A stretch of DNA of 64,000 nucleotides from Bacteroides ilei (GTDB lineage Bacteria > Bacteroidota > Bacteroidia > Bacteroidales > Bacteroidaceae), in NCBI RefSeq assembly GCF_900128495.1, contig NZ_LT635801.1, positions 3,616,200 through 3,680,199 of the forward strand, written 5' to 3'. A program made the position numbers and the translations under genes. Position 1 is the stretch's first letter. Each line of letters begins with the position of its first letter. Positions 27,874 through 36,021 of this stretch are shown piece after piece. The notes below the pieces were generated by a model. It was not told where the DNA came from. It worked only from the letters and a program-made list of their open reading frames with translations, and did no database searches.

Positions 27874-28365
27874 ATGGATCTGAACAATGCAGAGATAGCC
27901 GTGACCACACAGCATCTCATGGACATAAAGGATTACAGGGACTACTGGCTGCACCTGTCCGACTACAGCGACATGAGCGAGTTCCTGTGTGCCTGTTCCG
28001 ACCTGTTCCCCGGGGAAAAGGAACCGGAATACCGGTATCCCAGATGGGAGAACATCCCGGACACGCTGATCAGCCGTGAATGGCTCTGTCCCAACTTCTT
28101 CGAGATCAGGGACGCCCTTGAAAGGCTCGAAGAGGAAGAAACGGAGTTTTTCATAAACTGGAGCAGGCATTACGGCTATGACATCACTACGGATGACCCG
28201 CACATGATGGTATCACATTACCACGACCTGTACGGGGACACCGTCACGGAAGCGGAAGAAGACGCGGACACAGGAGAAGACGCCCTGATATACACGGGTG
28301 TATCAAGCTGCTACTGCGACACGCTTCCCTTCCGGTACGAAATATTTGATGATAACTACGATTAA
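27874..28365 (+). CDS. Very acidic small protein, possible DNA mimic
   Basis: 163 residues with about 40 Asp/Glu and only about ten Lys/Arg, so strongly negative. Aromatic residues are frequent and there is no membrane segment. This composition resembles DNA-mimic antirestriction or regulator proteins, but no ArdA motif is seen. I start at ATG 27874 (MDLNNAEIAVTTQHLMDIKD), the first codon after the structured leader; the longer frame would read through the leader. Confidence 0.6.
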   Translation: MDLNNAEIAVTTQHLMDIKDYRDYWLHLSDYSDMSEFLCACSDLFPGEKEPEYRYPRWENIPDTLISREWLCPNFFEIRDALERLEEEETEFFINWSRHYGYDITTDDPHMMVSHYHDLYGDTVTEAEEDADTGEDALIYTGVSSCYCDTLPFRYEIFDDNYD

Positions 28366-28377
28366 AAGACAAAAGAT

Positions 28378-28692
28378 ATGGAAATCAACTTCAAAGGACC
28401 TGTAATGCCCATCGACCCGTACTCGCAGCTGGCATTCGTGGAGATACTGAACATCATTCTGACGGCAGGACACATCGTGGACGTGAACCGCTTCCTCATA
28501 AGCAGGAACGTCAACCCGCAGTTCGGTTCGCTGTCAGGCTATTTCAGATGGTCGTTCGCCGGAGACCGCTTCACGCTCTGGCAACGCACGGACTACAATT
28601 CAACGCTGTGTTTCAACCACAGGATACTCGACCTGCCTTTCGGTGTCCTGGCAGCGAAAGACAGCGGGAAAGACAAGGAAACGGCAAACTGA
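28378..28692 (+). CDS. Uncharacterised ICE protein
   Basis: 104 residues, no recognised motif. It starts 12 nt after the acidic-protein gene and ends 12 nt before the next, so it is part of the operon. A central FRWSFAGDRFTLWQR patch suggests a small beta-rich fold. Confidence 0.55.
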   Translation: MEINFKGPVMPIDPYSQLAFVEILNIILTAGHIVDVNRFLISRNVNPQFGSLSGYFRWSFAGDRFTLWQRTDYNSTLCFNHRILDLPFGVLAAKDSGKDKETAN

Positions 28693-28704
28693 AAATGAAA
28701 CGAT

Positions 28705-28992
28705 ATGGAAACGACAGTCAAAATACCCAACCGGGAAATCGCGCTCGCGGCATTTGACAGGCTCCGCAGGGAAAAAAGGAAGGATGCCGCACTGAGGCTG
28801 GCCGGGTGCATGCTCCGAGGGACATACATATCCCTCGGTATCGGTGACACCGACTGGGAAATAGATACCGCACTGCACAGATGCGGTGGAGAGCCTAAAA
28901 CCGGATACGGTCATACGGCACATTTCCACTTCGACGGTGAGACGGAAATGGAAGCGGAGAAATATGAAAGGCTCAAGCAAGAGAACGAATAA
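28705..28992 (+). CDS. Uncharacterised ICE protein
   Basis: 95 residues, basic N-terminal half (FDRLRREKRKDAALRLAG) and acidic C-terminus (FDGETEMEAEKYERLKQENE). No family recognised. Tight spacing to the gene before it supports it as a real operon member. Confidence 0.5.
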   Translation: METTVKIPNREIALAAFDRLRREKRKDAALRLAGCMLRGTYISLGIGDTDWEIDTALHRCGGEPKTGYGHTAHFHFDGETEMEAEKYERLKQENE

Positions 28993-29076
28993 CAAGGGAG
29001 TGGCCGAAAGGTCGCTCTTCTCATTTGTAAACAATATGTACGGGAAACGGAATCCTGCCGTACACAGGTAACAGAA

Positions 29077-30009
29077 ATGGAAGAACAGGAAAGACTGACA
29101 ATGGAATTCGTGAAATCGCTCATGGACAAGTCCTACACGCTGGTATGGGTGGACTACAACGACAATCTCGACAACTGCCGTGACACCATCCAGAAGTGTC
29201 TGGAAGAAAGGAGCTGTGAAAGTCTGTGGGAGAAAGTGGACGAATGGTACGGTGACGCCGAATGGGAAAGCGTCCGTGAAATCATCTCAAAGCTGAAGGA
29301 TGAGTGCACCGGCTTCCACGGCTTTGAGGAAGAGGAAGTGGACAAGTTCTTTGAAGAACACGAAGACGAAATCAGGGAAGAAATCTATGACAGAAACGAC
29401 TCTGACACGCTGAAAGAACTTCTCAAAAACACGGATGACATCCCCGTGCGTGTCGAGATGCTATCCAACTACGACTGCATCAATTCCAACTGGCTGGAAT
29501 CGCAGGAAGGCTACCGGTACAAGGAATCCTATTTCGGGGATATGATAGACGCGCTGAACCTCAATCCCGCCAAGGTGAAGAAGATGCTGGTGGAGAAAGG
29601 CTACTCGGTGTACGGCCGTTTCCCCGACAAAAAATACAGGGACGGCAAGGAACAGGTATCCTATGAGCAATTTTACCAGGAACTCATCAACTCCTGCTGT
29701 GGTGCCAACCTGCTGACCTATATCGGCAAGGTAAACCTGCAGGAACTTTATGATGCCGGATTCTCGCTTGGGGAAGTTATTATCCCCAAAGGCAACTGCT
29801 GCGGCATCTTCAGCTCCATGTACGGCGGCGGAAGCCTCCTGGAGATGGAACTCAAAAAGGATGTCAGGCTGAAACTGGAAGTCAGGGACTATCACGGATT
29901 CCGATTCCGTCTTGACAACGAAAGGTCAGAATATGAATGCTCCATCAAGCATGTGTACGGGGTATGCGACTCCTTCTTCGGTGAAAGGATAGCTCTTGTC
30001 GCTTCATAA
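29077..30009 (+). CDS. Uncharacterised acidic ICE protein
   Basis: 310 residues. The first ~130 are helical and strongly acidic (FEEEEVDKFFEEHEDEIREE). The C-terminal part is mixed, with a Cys/Gly motif (IIPKGNCCGIFSSMYGGGSLLEMEL). No enzyme motif is recognised. Same operon as its neighbours, 84 nt after the previous stop. Confidence 0.6.
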   Translation: MEEQERLTMEFVKSLMDKSYTLVWVDYNDNLDNCRDTIQKCLEERSCESLWEKVDEWYGDAEWESVREIISKLKDECTGFHGFEEEEVDKFFEEHEDEIREEIYDRNDSDTLKELLKNTDDIPVRVEMLSNYDCINSNWLESQEGYRYKESYFGDMIDALNLNPAKVKKMLVEKGYSVYGRFPDKKYRDGKEQVSYEQFYQELINSCCGANLLTYIGKVNLQELYDAGFSLGEVIIPKGNCCGIFSSMYGGGSLLEMELKKDVRLKLEVRDYHGFRFRLDNERSEYECSIKHVYGVCDSFFGERIALVAS

Positions 30010-30044
30010 ACAATTCATTTAACAACAATCAAATCATAAGAATT

Positions 30045-30626
30045 ATGGCAAAGTACGAAGTAAGAGTAAGGTACGCCTTCGAAGGTACCTACAAGGTCGT
30101 GGCGGAAGACCGCGACGAGGCGGAAAGAATGGTAGAGGAAGACTGCGGTCTGGTATTGGGAGGCAATATCCACACTACCCGCGATGATGACGAGGTGACA
30201 GACTGGAATTTCGGCTCTCACCCCGACATGCAGATCCTCTCTGTCAGGGAACGGAACAATAAAGGCAAGGTAAGATACACGGCCATGTGTTTCAGAGACA
30301 GGATTGAAGAACTGCGGAAGGACATAATCGAGGCCATCAGACAACTGCTTGATGCGCACGGCCTGAAAGAAATCAAACTTACCGATAACGGAGAAGACCC
30401 TGTATGGATTATCTGGTTCGACGATAATGCTGATCCATACGAATGTTATGTTACGGGAATTGAGGTTACTGACAAACATCTTACCGTAACGGCAACAATA
30501 AAGGACAGTATGGAAGAGGTTTGCAGCCAGGCTCCCTTCGAACTTGGAGCCAGCAACATAGATTGGCTTAATCAGATGTACGAAGCGGTCAGGCTTCAAC
30601 TTGAAAATACAAACGGGAACTCTTGA
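30045..30626 (+). CDS. Uncharacterised ICE protein
   Basis: 193 residues. The N-terminal 50 residues (KYEVRVRYAFEGTYKVVAED...ERMVEEDCG) look like a small beta-alpha domain seen in plasmid and ICE accessory proteins. The C-terminal half is also short beta/alpha. Codons in the second half are less GC-rich than in neighbouring genes. Function unknown. Confidence 0.55.
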   Translation: MAKYEVRVRYAFEGTYKVVAEDRDEAERMVEEDCGLVLGGNIHTTRDDDEVTDWNFGSHPDMQILSVRERNNKGKVRYTAMCFRDRIEELRKDIIEAIRQLLDAHGLKEIKLTDNGEDPVWIIWFDDNADPYECYVTGIEVTDKHLTVTATIKDSMEEVCSQAPFELGASNIDWLNQMYEAVRLQLENTNGNS

Positions 30627-30639
30627 AACGGAAGACAAT

Positions 30640-30870
30640 ATGGCAACAAAAGTCAATATGGACAGACACGTCCGGGAAGGATGGACTGTCGGAGCGTTCA
30701 TCAGGGAGCTGGCCCCGCAGGTGGAAATGATCATGAGCGGGCAAAGCTGGAGGGAACCTTTCAGGAACAAACAGGAACTGGCGGACTGGTGCAGGGACAA
30801 CCAGCCCTATTACAAGAAAAGGATTCCCGAAGTGAACAGCCATTTTGCAAGAATGTATAACCTCAAATAA
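30640..30870 (+). CDS. Uncharacterised small ICE protein
   Basis: 76 residues, basic, soluble. I start at ATG 30640 (MATKVNMDRHVREGWTVGAF), 13 nt after the previous stop; the longer frame overlaps the gene before it. The block GWTVGAFIRELAPQVEMIMSGQSW recurs in plasmid/ICE accessory proteins, but I know no function. Confidence 0.55.
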   Translation: MATKVNMDRHVREGWTVGAFIRELAPQVEMIMSGQSWREPFRNKQELADWCRDNQPYYKKRIPEVNSHFARMYNLK

Positions 30871-30880
30871 AAACGGAAAT

Positions 30881-31477
30881 ATGAAATATCAAGCGGAAAA
30901 TGCAGTGTCCAGCTTCTTCTACTACATGTGGAATGCCTGGAGTGAGGAAGAGTGCAGGACAGTCTTTAAGGAAATGTACCCACATTTTTGGGAAAAATGG
31001 AGTCTGATGACGGACAAGGGGGTATTCGGAGCCTCCGAACGGTTCTATGCGGAACTGACGGACCATTATCGGGAAAAACTGGTGGAACGTGCCGTCAGTC
31101 TATATGACGGCAAGGCCAGACGCAAGCTCCCTGACGATTCAAGAATTCGGGTATGCAGCGACTGCGGTTCTGCAGAGATTGAGATACAGGCATGGGTGGA
31201 CGTCAACACGAACGAATACCACAGTGACGTGGACGACGACATCTGGTGCTCCCGGTGCGCGGACAATGTGGAGACCTGCTCCAGACAATCATTTCTGGAA
31301 AAGATGCAGGAATGGTGGAAGTCCAACAACGCCGAAGCCCTTGAATACCTGACCGGACTCAAGGCGTCCGACTTCTCTTCAGACGATTCCGGGCAGACAT
31401 TCGCCGAGGCTGCCGATGAGTGGTGGAACGGCAAAAGCTATGACGGAAAACGGGACATATACCTGGCAAACAACTAA
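30881..31477 (+). CDS. Uncharacterised protein with zinc-ribbon cysteines
   Basis: 198 residues. Two CxxC pairs (CSDCG and WCSRCAD, about 40 residues apart) form a probable zinc ribbon in the middle. The N-terminus is helical and aromatic (FFYYMWNAWSEEECRTVF). Start ATG 30881 is 10 nt after the previous stop. Role unknown; a nucleic-acid-binding function is possible. Confidence 0.55.
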   Translation: MKYQAENAVSSFFYYMWNAWSEEECRTVFKEMYPHFWEKWSLMTDKGVFGASERFYAELTDHYREKLVERAVSLYDGKARRKLPDDSRIRVCSDCGSAEIEIQAWVDVNTNEYHSDVDDDIWCSRCADNVETCSRQSFLEKMQEWWKSNNAEALEYLTGLKASDFSSDDSGQTFAEAADEWWNGKSYDGKRDIYLANN

Positions 31478-31488
31478 AGGCAACGGAT

Positions 31489-31698
31489 ATGGCACGGAAC
31501 ATCATTGACCTGATCTGCAACTCATGCAGTTGCGGCAAGGAAGAGGCACAGGAATACCTGGACGACGAGATAAGGAACCTGCAGGAACTTCAGGAAGACA
31601 ATGACCTGAGAAGCGAAGACTTCGAGATCGCGTGCAGCAACCTCGGACTCGACCAGGACTGGCAGATATATTTCATCAACCGTCTCGCGGGACTTTAA
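31489..31698 (+). CDS. Small acidic ICE protein
   Basis: 69 residues, acidic and helical, with CNSCSCGKEEAQEYLDDEIR near the start. No family known. It lies 11 nt after one gene and 11 nt before the next in the same operon. Confidence 0.5.
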   Translation: MARNIIDLICNSCSCGKEEAQEYLDDEIRNLQELQEDNDLRSEDFEIACSNLGLDQDWQIYFINRLAGL

Positions 31699-31709
31699 CA
31701 TCTACGATC

Positions 31710-32777
31710 ATGACTTATTTTCAGAACATACACTCACTGGCGGACCTGAAGAAGGAATACCGCCGACTGGCAATGCTTCACCACCCCGACAAGGGTGGTG
31801 ACACTGTCCTCATGCAAAAGCTGAACACCGAGTTTGAGAAACTTTTCGAGATATGGAAAGACCGGCCTGGTGTCTCCTCTGCCGCTACAGGGTATGAACA
31901 CGACTATCAGGATGCCACCGCAAAGGAATACGCTGAGTACGTGTACAATGAATACCGCTGGAAAGGGCGCAACTATACCGGACAGTCCGCGCCGGAAATC
32001 ACGGAACTGGTCAGGACATGGCTCAAGGAGACCTATCCGAGATACACCTTCTCAGTCCGCAGGGACGGATACAGCTCAATCCTTGTCCGGCTGATGAAAG
32101 CGGACTTCGAGGCTTTTACCAAAGAATCCGGCAAGGTACAGGGAGACATCAACCACTACAACATCCAGGCATCGGACAGTCTGACCGACCGGGCCAAGGA
32201 GGTGATGACAAACGTCAGGGATTTTGTGATGTCATACAATTTCGATGAAAGCGACCCTATGACGGACTATTTCCACACCAACTTCTACCTTACGCTCGGA
32301 ATCGGCAGCTACAGACAGCCGTACCGGATGGAACTTCCGAAGATTACGGGAAAAGACAGTCCTGAAGTGTTCCGCCATCCCGAAGGAGCGGCACACAAGG
32401 CTATGCGTCAGGCACTGGACAAGGCCCGTTTCGGCTTCATCGAGAGCCGGAGACATATCGGAGAAATGATACTCGGAGAAGACTTTTACGGCTCACAGGG
32501 AGAACATTATTTCTGGCCCAAGGAATATTCGAGTGCGAAAACGGCACAGAAACGCATCGGGAAACTGGAGGCAGCCGGAATGCGCTGCGAACTGACAGGC
32601 TGCAACGGCGGATACATACGTCTGCTCGGATATACTCCGGAAACGGAAAGCAGTCTGGAACGGGAAAGGCAGGAATATGCTACGGCATACCGGAAGTGGA
32701 TGTCAGAACACGGCGTATCCTCAAATACGGGAAGCATACAGAACATTTCAAATCCAATCAGACAGATACAATTATGA
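31710..32777 (+). CDS. J-domain protein with LPD-type C-terminal part
   Basis: 355 residues. The N-terminal ~55 are a J domain with the HPD motif (YRRLAMLHHPDKGGD), the signature that stimulates DnaK. A region at ~95-135 (WLKETYPRYTFSVRRDGYSSILVRLM) resembles the large-polyvalent-protein-associated domains of ICEs and phages. The rest is unknown. The start at ATG 31710 is chosen because the J domain begins there. Its stop overlaps the next start as ATGA. It may bring host chaperones to an element-encoded process. Confidence 0.7.
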   Translation: MTYFQNIHSLADLKKEYRRLAMLHHPDKGGDTVLMQKLNTEFEKLFEIWKDRPGVSSAATGYEHDYQDATAKEYAEYVYNEYRWKGRNYTGQSAPEITELVRTWLKETYPRYTFSVRRDGYSSILVRLMKADFEAFTKESGKVQGDINHYNIQASDSLTDRAKEVMTNVRDFVMSYNFDESDPMTDYFHTNFYLTLGIGSYRQPYRMELPKITGKDSPEVFRHPEGAAHKAMRQALDKARFGFIESRRHIGEMILGEDFYGSQGEHYFWPKEYSSAKTAQKRIGKLEAAGMRCELTGCNGGYIRLLGYTPETESSLERERQEYATAYRKWMSEHGVSSNTGSIQNISNPIRQIQL

Positions 32778-33094
32778 CAAACAGGGAAATCATCAGAGAA
32801 CTGAAACGCCGCGGCTACAGCCGGGTGGACATTGATGCGGACAGTAGAGCCGCAAAGACTTTCTACACCTACCATGGCGGGGTTCATATCAACGGTACGG
32901 AAAATCTGTCATTCCATATCGTACCGCCACAGGACAGTTTCGGACTGGGACGGTTTGCAATATGCGCTACCCGGAACGGGGAAAGCTCACAGCTGGGGAC
33001 AGACCATGCCCCGTTCTTTTTCCGGCGGCTGCTTGCATTCCTCAAAGGTGAGAGAAAAGAGAATGAGATTATAGATGAAATATATACTGACTGA
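32774..33094 (+). CDS. Uncharacterised ICE protein
   Basis: 106 residues, basic N-terminus (NREIIRELKRRGYSRVDID). The ATG at 32774 overlaps the stop of the J-domain gene (ATGA), showing translational coupling. Last gene of the operon begun at 27874. Function unknown. Confidence 0.6.
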   Translation: MTNREIIRELKRRGYSRVDIDADSRAAKTFYTYHGGVHINGTENLSFHIVPPQDSFGLGRFAICATRNGESSQLGTDHAPFFFRRLLAFLKGERKENEIIDEIYTD

Positions 33095-33315
33095 AAAATG
33101 ATTTCATTCTACTCACAATAATTGGTGAGAAAATGGTATACTCTAATTAAGTTTGATTTAAATAATAGTTTTGTAAGCAAAATCCACATATGACTGTAGA
33201 AAAAAACGTATATTTGTAAACTCTTTTATATTATTCAATTTGCCAACAAACTGACGCGGAGCACTTATTGTCATATCTGCTCTGGTTTGTATATCATCTT
33301 ACAGTGATAAAATAC

Positions 33316-34866
33316 ATGATTTTAAAGTTATTAAGGATAATAATACATATATATCTGGTCTTTTTATTTGCATCTAATGCGTATGCAGGTATGCCCCTCC
33401 AAGCAGAACCTAAGATATGCGTTACGGACAGTGCGGAGGTTGACAGCGGGCATGTTTTTCCAAAAAAGAAAAATTTTCTGATGGCTACCGGGGAAGTTTT
33501 TGGTATGAATATGGGGTTATGGGCCTTTGACAGATATATTTTAAGGGGGCATTATGCATATATTTCGTTGGAGACCATTAAGGAAAACTTCAAACATGGA
33601 TTTGAATGGGATAATGATCACCTGAATACAAATATGTTTGCACATCCTTATAATGGTTCTCTTTTTTTCAATGCCGGAAGGTCGAACGGGTTTAACTTTT
33701 GGCAGTCGGAGTTATTTGCTATTGGGGGGAGTGCCATGTGGGAATTATTTATGGAATGTGAATACCCCTCTACCAACGACATAATAGCCACACCAATCGG
33801 AGGTGCTGCTTTAGGAGAAGTTTTTTACCGAACTTCTGATATGATTCTGGATAATCGGACGACCGGAGGTGAACGCTTCGGACGGGAAGTGGCTTCTTTT
33901 GTTATTTCTCCTATGAGGGGAATTACGCGCATTATTACTGGGCAGGCTTGGGAAAAGAGTCATGTTTCCGGAAAAGAATTTCCAGATGTCCCATTTAATT
34001 TAAATCTGTCATTAGGTTCTCGTGTCTTATTTTATCATGATGACAATCATATTACGAGGATTGGAGCAAGTGCCCGGCTCAATATGGAATATGGAGATGC
34101 TTTTGATGGGGACTCAAAAATACCTTATGAATACTTTACATGTTTGACAGAATTCAATCTCATGAAATCTCAACCGTTATTGAGTAGGGTTGAAATTATA
34201 GGTAGATTGTTTTCTAAAGAATTTATATCTACAAAAAAGAGTGATCTATCAGTGGGCTTATATCAACATTTTGACTTTTTTGATTCTGATACGATAAGTG
34301 AAAAGTCATCTACCGTTTTAGATCCTTGTGTAGTGCCTTATAAACTTGGATCACCAGCATCTGTTGGTGTCGGAGCAATGTTCAGCTATCATACTAATGA
34401 TGTTAAATTGAATATGTCGGCACATTTAAACGGAATATTACTTGGCGGAATCTTAAGTGACTATTATCGTTATTATCACCGCAATTATAATTGGGGGTCA
34501 GGCTTTTCAACTAAGTTGGGCATTGATGGGAGCTTTTTGCATGATAAGCTGACTTTTTCCATTAAAAATCAGTTTTATAGACTATACACAATAAGTACTT
34601 GGGGGGCCAATGTAGATTGGTCCAAAACTCCAGGTGGTAAACCGGTCAATGTCCAGGGTGATGATTCCGTTGGCTCTTTTTATCATTTTGAGGGGCAGCT
34701 GAATTATAGAATTTTTAAGCAGTTGGATTTATCAACAAGATTTGATTTATATAGCAGAAGTACTCGTTATAGAGGAGGATTGGAATATGAAAATGTTTAT
34801 GCTTCTGACTGGTTTATTGACAGTAAACAAATGAGTGTTCAATTAATGTTAACTTATTTATTCTAA
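33316..34866 (+). CDS. DUF3943-type outer-membrane protein
   Basis: 516 residues. Signal peptide MILKLLRIIIHIYLVFLF then ASNAYA, a DUF3943-like segment (HPYNGSLFFNAGRSNGFNFWQSELFAIGGSAMWELFMECEYPS read from ~115 on) and a C-terminal beta-barrel ending in LMLTYLF. It is clearly AT-rich compared with the operons on both sides, so it is probably cargo acquired by the element. A TATATTTG -7 box lies at 33209-33216. A start at 33268 is possible but gives a poorer signal peptide. Confidence 0.7.
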   Translation: MILKLLRIIIHIYLVFLFASNAYAGMPLQAEPKICVTDSAEVDSGHVFPKKKNFLMATGEVFGMNMGLWAFDRYILRGHYAYISLETIKENFKHGFEWDNDHLNTNMFAHPYNGSLFFNAGRSNGFNFWQSELFAIGGSAMWELFMECEYPSTNDIIATPIGGAALGEVFYRTSDMILDNRTTGGERFGREVASFVISPMRGITRIITGQAWEKSHVSGKEFPDVPFNLNLSLGSRVLFYHDDNHITRIGASARLNMEYGDAFDGDSKIPYEYFTCLTEFNLMKSQPLLSRVEIIGRLFSKEFISTKKSDLSVGLYQHFDFFDSDTISEKSSTVLDPCVVPYKLGSPASVGVGAMFSYHTNDVKLNMSAHLNGILLGGILSDYYRYYHRNYNWGSGFSTKLGIDGSFLHDKLTFSIKNQFYRLYTISTWGANVDWSKTPGGKPVNVQGDDSVGSFYHFEGQLNYRIFKQLDLSTRFDLYSRSTRYRGGLEYENVYASDWFIDSKQMSVQLMLTYLF

Positions 34867-35007
34867 TCAGAGTCTTATTGTCTATAAAATAAAAAATATA
34901 AAAATATTTTAGACAAAAAACAGCAAGCCCAACCCAATTAATAATGAATTTCTATCATTCATTTAATTTCTGAATAAACGAAATAATAATACTTGACAAA
35001 ATAACTG

Positions 35008-35352
35008 TTACAACTTTCTGTTCAGTACCATAGCCAACGGAAACATATACTGATTGTAAACCTTGAGCTTCTTCAGATCCAGCACATACCCTGCATAGGG
35101 GTTGGTACAATCCGAATAGAAAAACACGTCGGTAAAACCCGCATGTTCCTTTATGATTTCCCCTTCCAAGGGAATCTCGTCCACATCAAAATCCTCCAAA
35201 GGCAATTCCTCCAAGCGGGCATGTTCCTTATTGCCCAACACATTGAGGTTACGGTTGAACAGCACGTATCCTCCTTTACGGTAATCCACACGCATACCAT
35301 ACGGACGCTCCACAAGGAAAGCATCCGCAGCTTTCTTTATATAATCTTCCAT
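35008..35352 (-). CDS. Uncharacterised ICE protein, minus strand
   Basis: 114 residues, soluble and acidic, with YGMRVDYRKGGYVLFNRNLNV and YVLDLKKLKVYNQYMFPLAM. No named family. I start at ATG 35352 (MEDYIKKAADAFLVERPYGM). It is the only minus-strand gene among the rightward ICE operons and is divergent from structured leader copy 3. Confidence 0.55.
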   Translation of the reverse strand: MEDYIKKAADAFLVERPYGMRVDYRKGGYVLFNRNLNVLGNKEHARLEELPLEDFDVDEIPLEGEIIKEHAGFTDVFFYSDCTNPYAGYVLDLKKLKVYNQYMFPLAMVLNRKL

Positions 35353-35481
35353 GATTTTCAAATTAGGATTTGCAAAAGTACACCATTCCTCCGGCAATGA
35401 CGAACAAATCAGAGAGAATATCACCATAACATGTACGGAAAACTACAGCATATACCCCTTGTATATTTTATTTCCCTCCCT

Positions 35482-35613
35482 GCAAAGGTAGTCCCGTGTC
35501 CAATGTACCCGGACAAGGTCAGGCCCCTGCGGGGTTGGCTGAAAGAAAATCATCCTCGCCGATGGCTGCGGTATTTTCTTTCGCCAAACCTTGCGGGTAC
35601 GGCCACGGGACAG
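35482..35613 (+). ncRNA. Structured leader element, copy 3
   Basis: Third copy of the fold: outer GTCCCGTG with CACGGGAC, GTACCC with GGGTAC, CAAGGT with ACCTTG, hairpin CCCC-TGC-GGGG, and helix GAAAGAAAAT with ATTTTCTTTC capped by the invariant CATCCTCGCC ... TGCGGT. The basal AAAGGT is present but its ACCTTT partner is not. A perfect hairpin CCGGCTC-CCG-GAGCCGG follows before the DUF4120 start at 35686. Confidence 0.75.
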
Positions 35614-35685
35614 TCAGGCAGGCGAGAAATAAAAAATACCGGCTCCCGGAGCCGGACGTGTTTAACAGATAAAATACAATGAGTC

Positions 35686-35976
35686 ATGAAAATCCTGAAT
35701 GAAGAACATTTCCAGAATGTAAAACGCTATGCCGAATCCATCGGTGACACCTCACTCCAGAACTGTCTGGACCGACTGAAGAGCTGGGAAGACAATCCCG
35801 ATCATCCAAGCGAGATTTCGCTCTACTATGACCATGCTCCTTATTCGTTCGGTTTCACACAACGCTATCCCGACGGAAGCATCGGCATTGTAGGCGGGCT
35901 GCTCTATCACGGCATACCGGACCGCTCTTTCGCCGTAACGCTGCAACCGTTCCACGGATGGCAGATACATACCTGA
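35686..35976 (+). CDS. DUF4120-like protein
   Basis: 96 residues, resembling the DUF4120 proteins of Bacteroides conjugative elements (HFQNVKRYAESIGDTSLQNC ... PFHGWQIHT). Role unknown. It is the first gene after structured leader copy 3 and lies 45 nt before the DUF3871-like gene. Confidence 0.65.
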   Translation: MKILNEEHFQNVKRYAESIGDTSLQNCLDRLKSWEDNPDHPSEISLYYDHAPYSFGFTQRYPDGSIGIVGGLLYHGIPDRSFAVTLQPFHGWQIHT

Positions 35977-36021
35977 AAAATGACAGACAATCATAGTATT
36001 AACTTTATAAAATTCAAGATT

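Noticed and set aside
22591..35490. GCAAAGGTA at the start of all three leaders read as a minus-strand promoter box (TACCTTTGC)
   Set aside because: No -33 element is at constant spacing, and leftward genes are absent for copies 1 and 2. The bases pair with ACCTTT in two copies, so they fit the RNA structure better.
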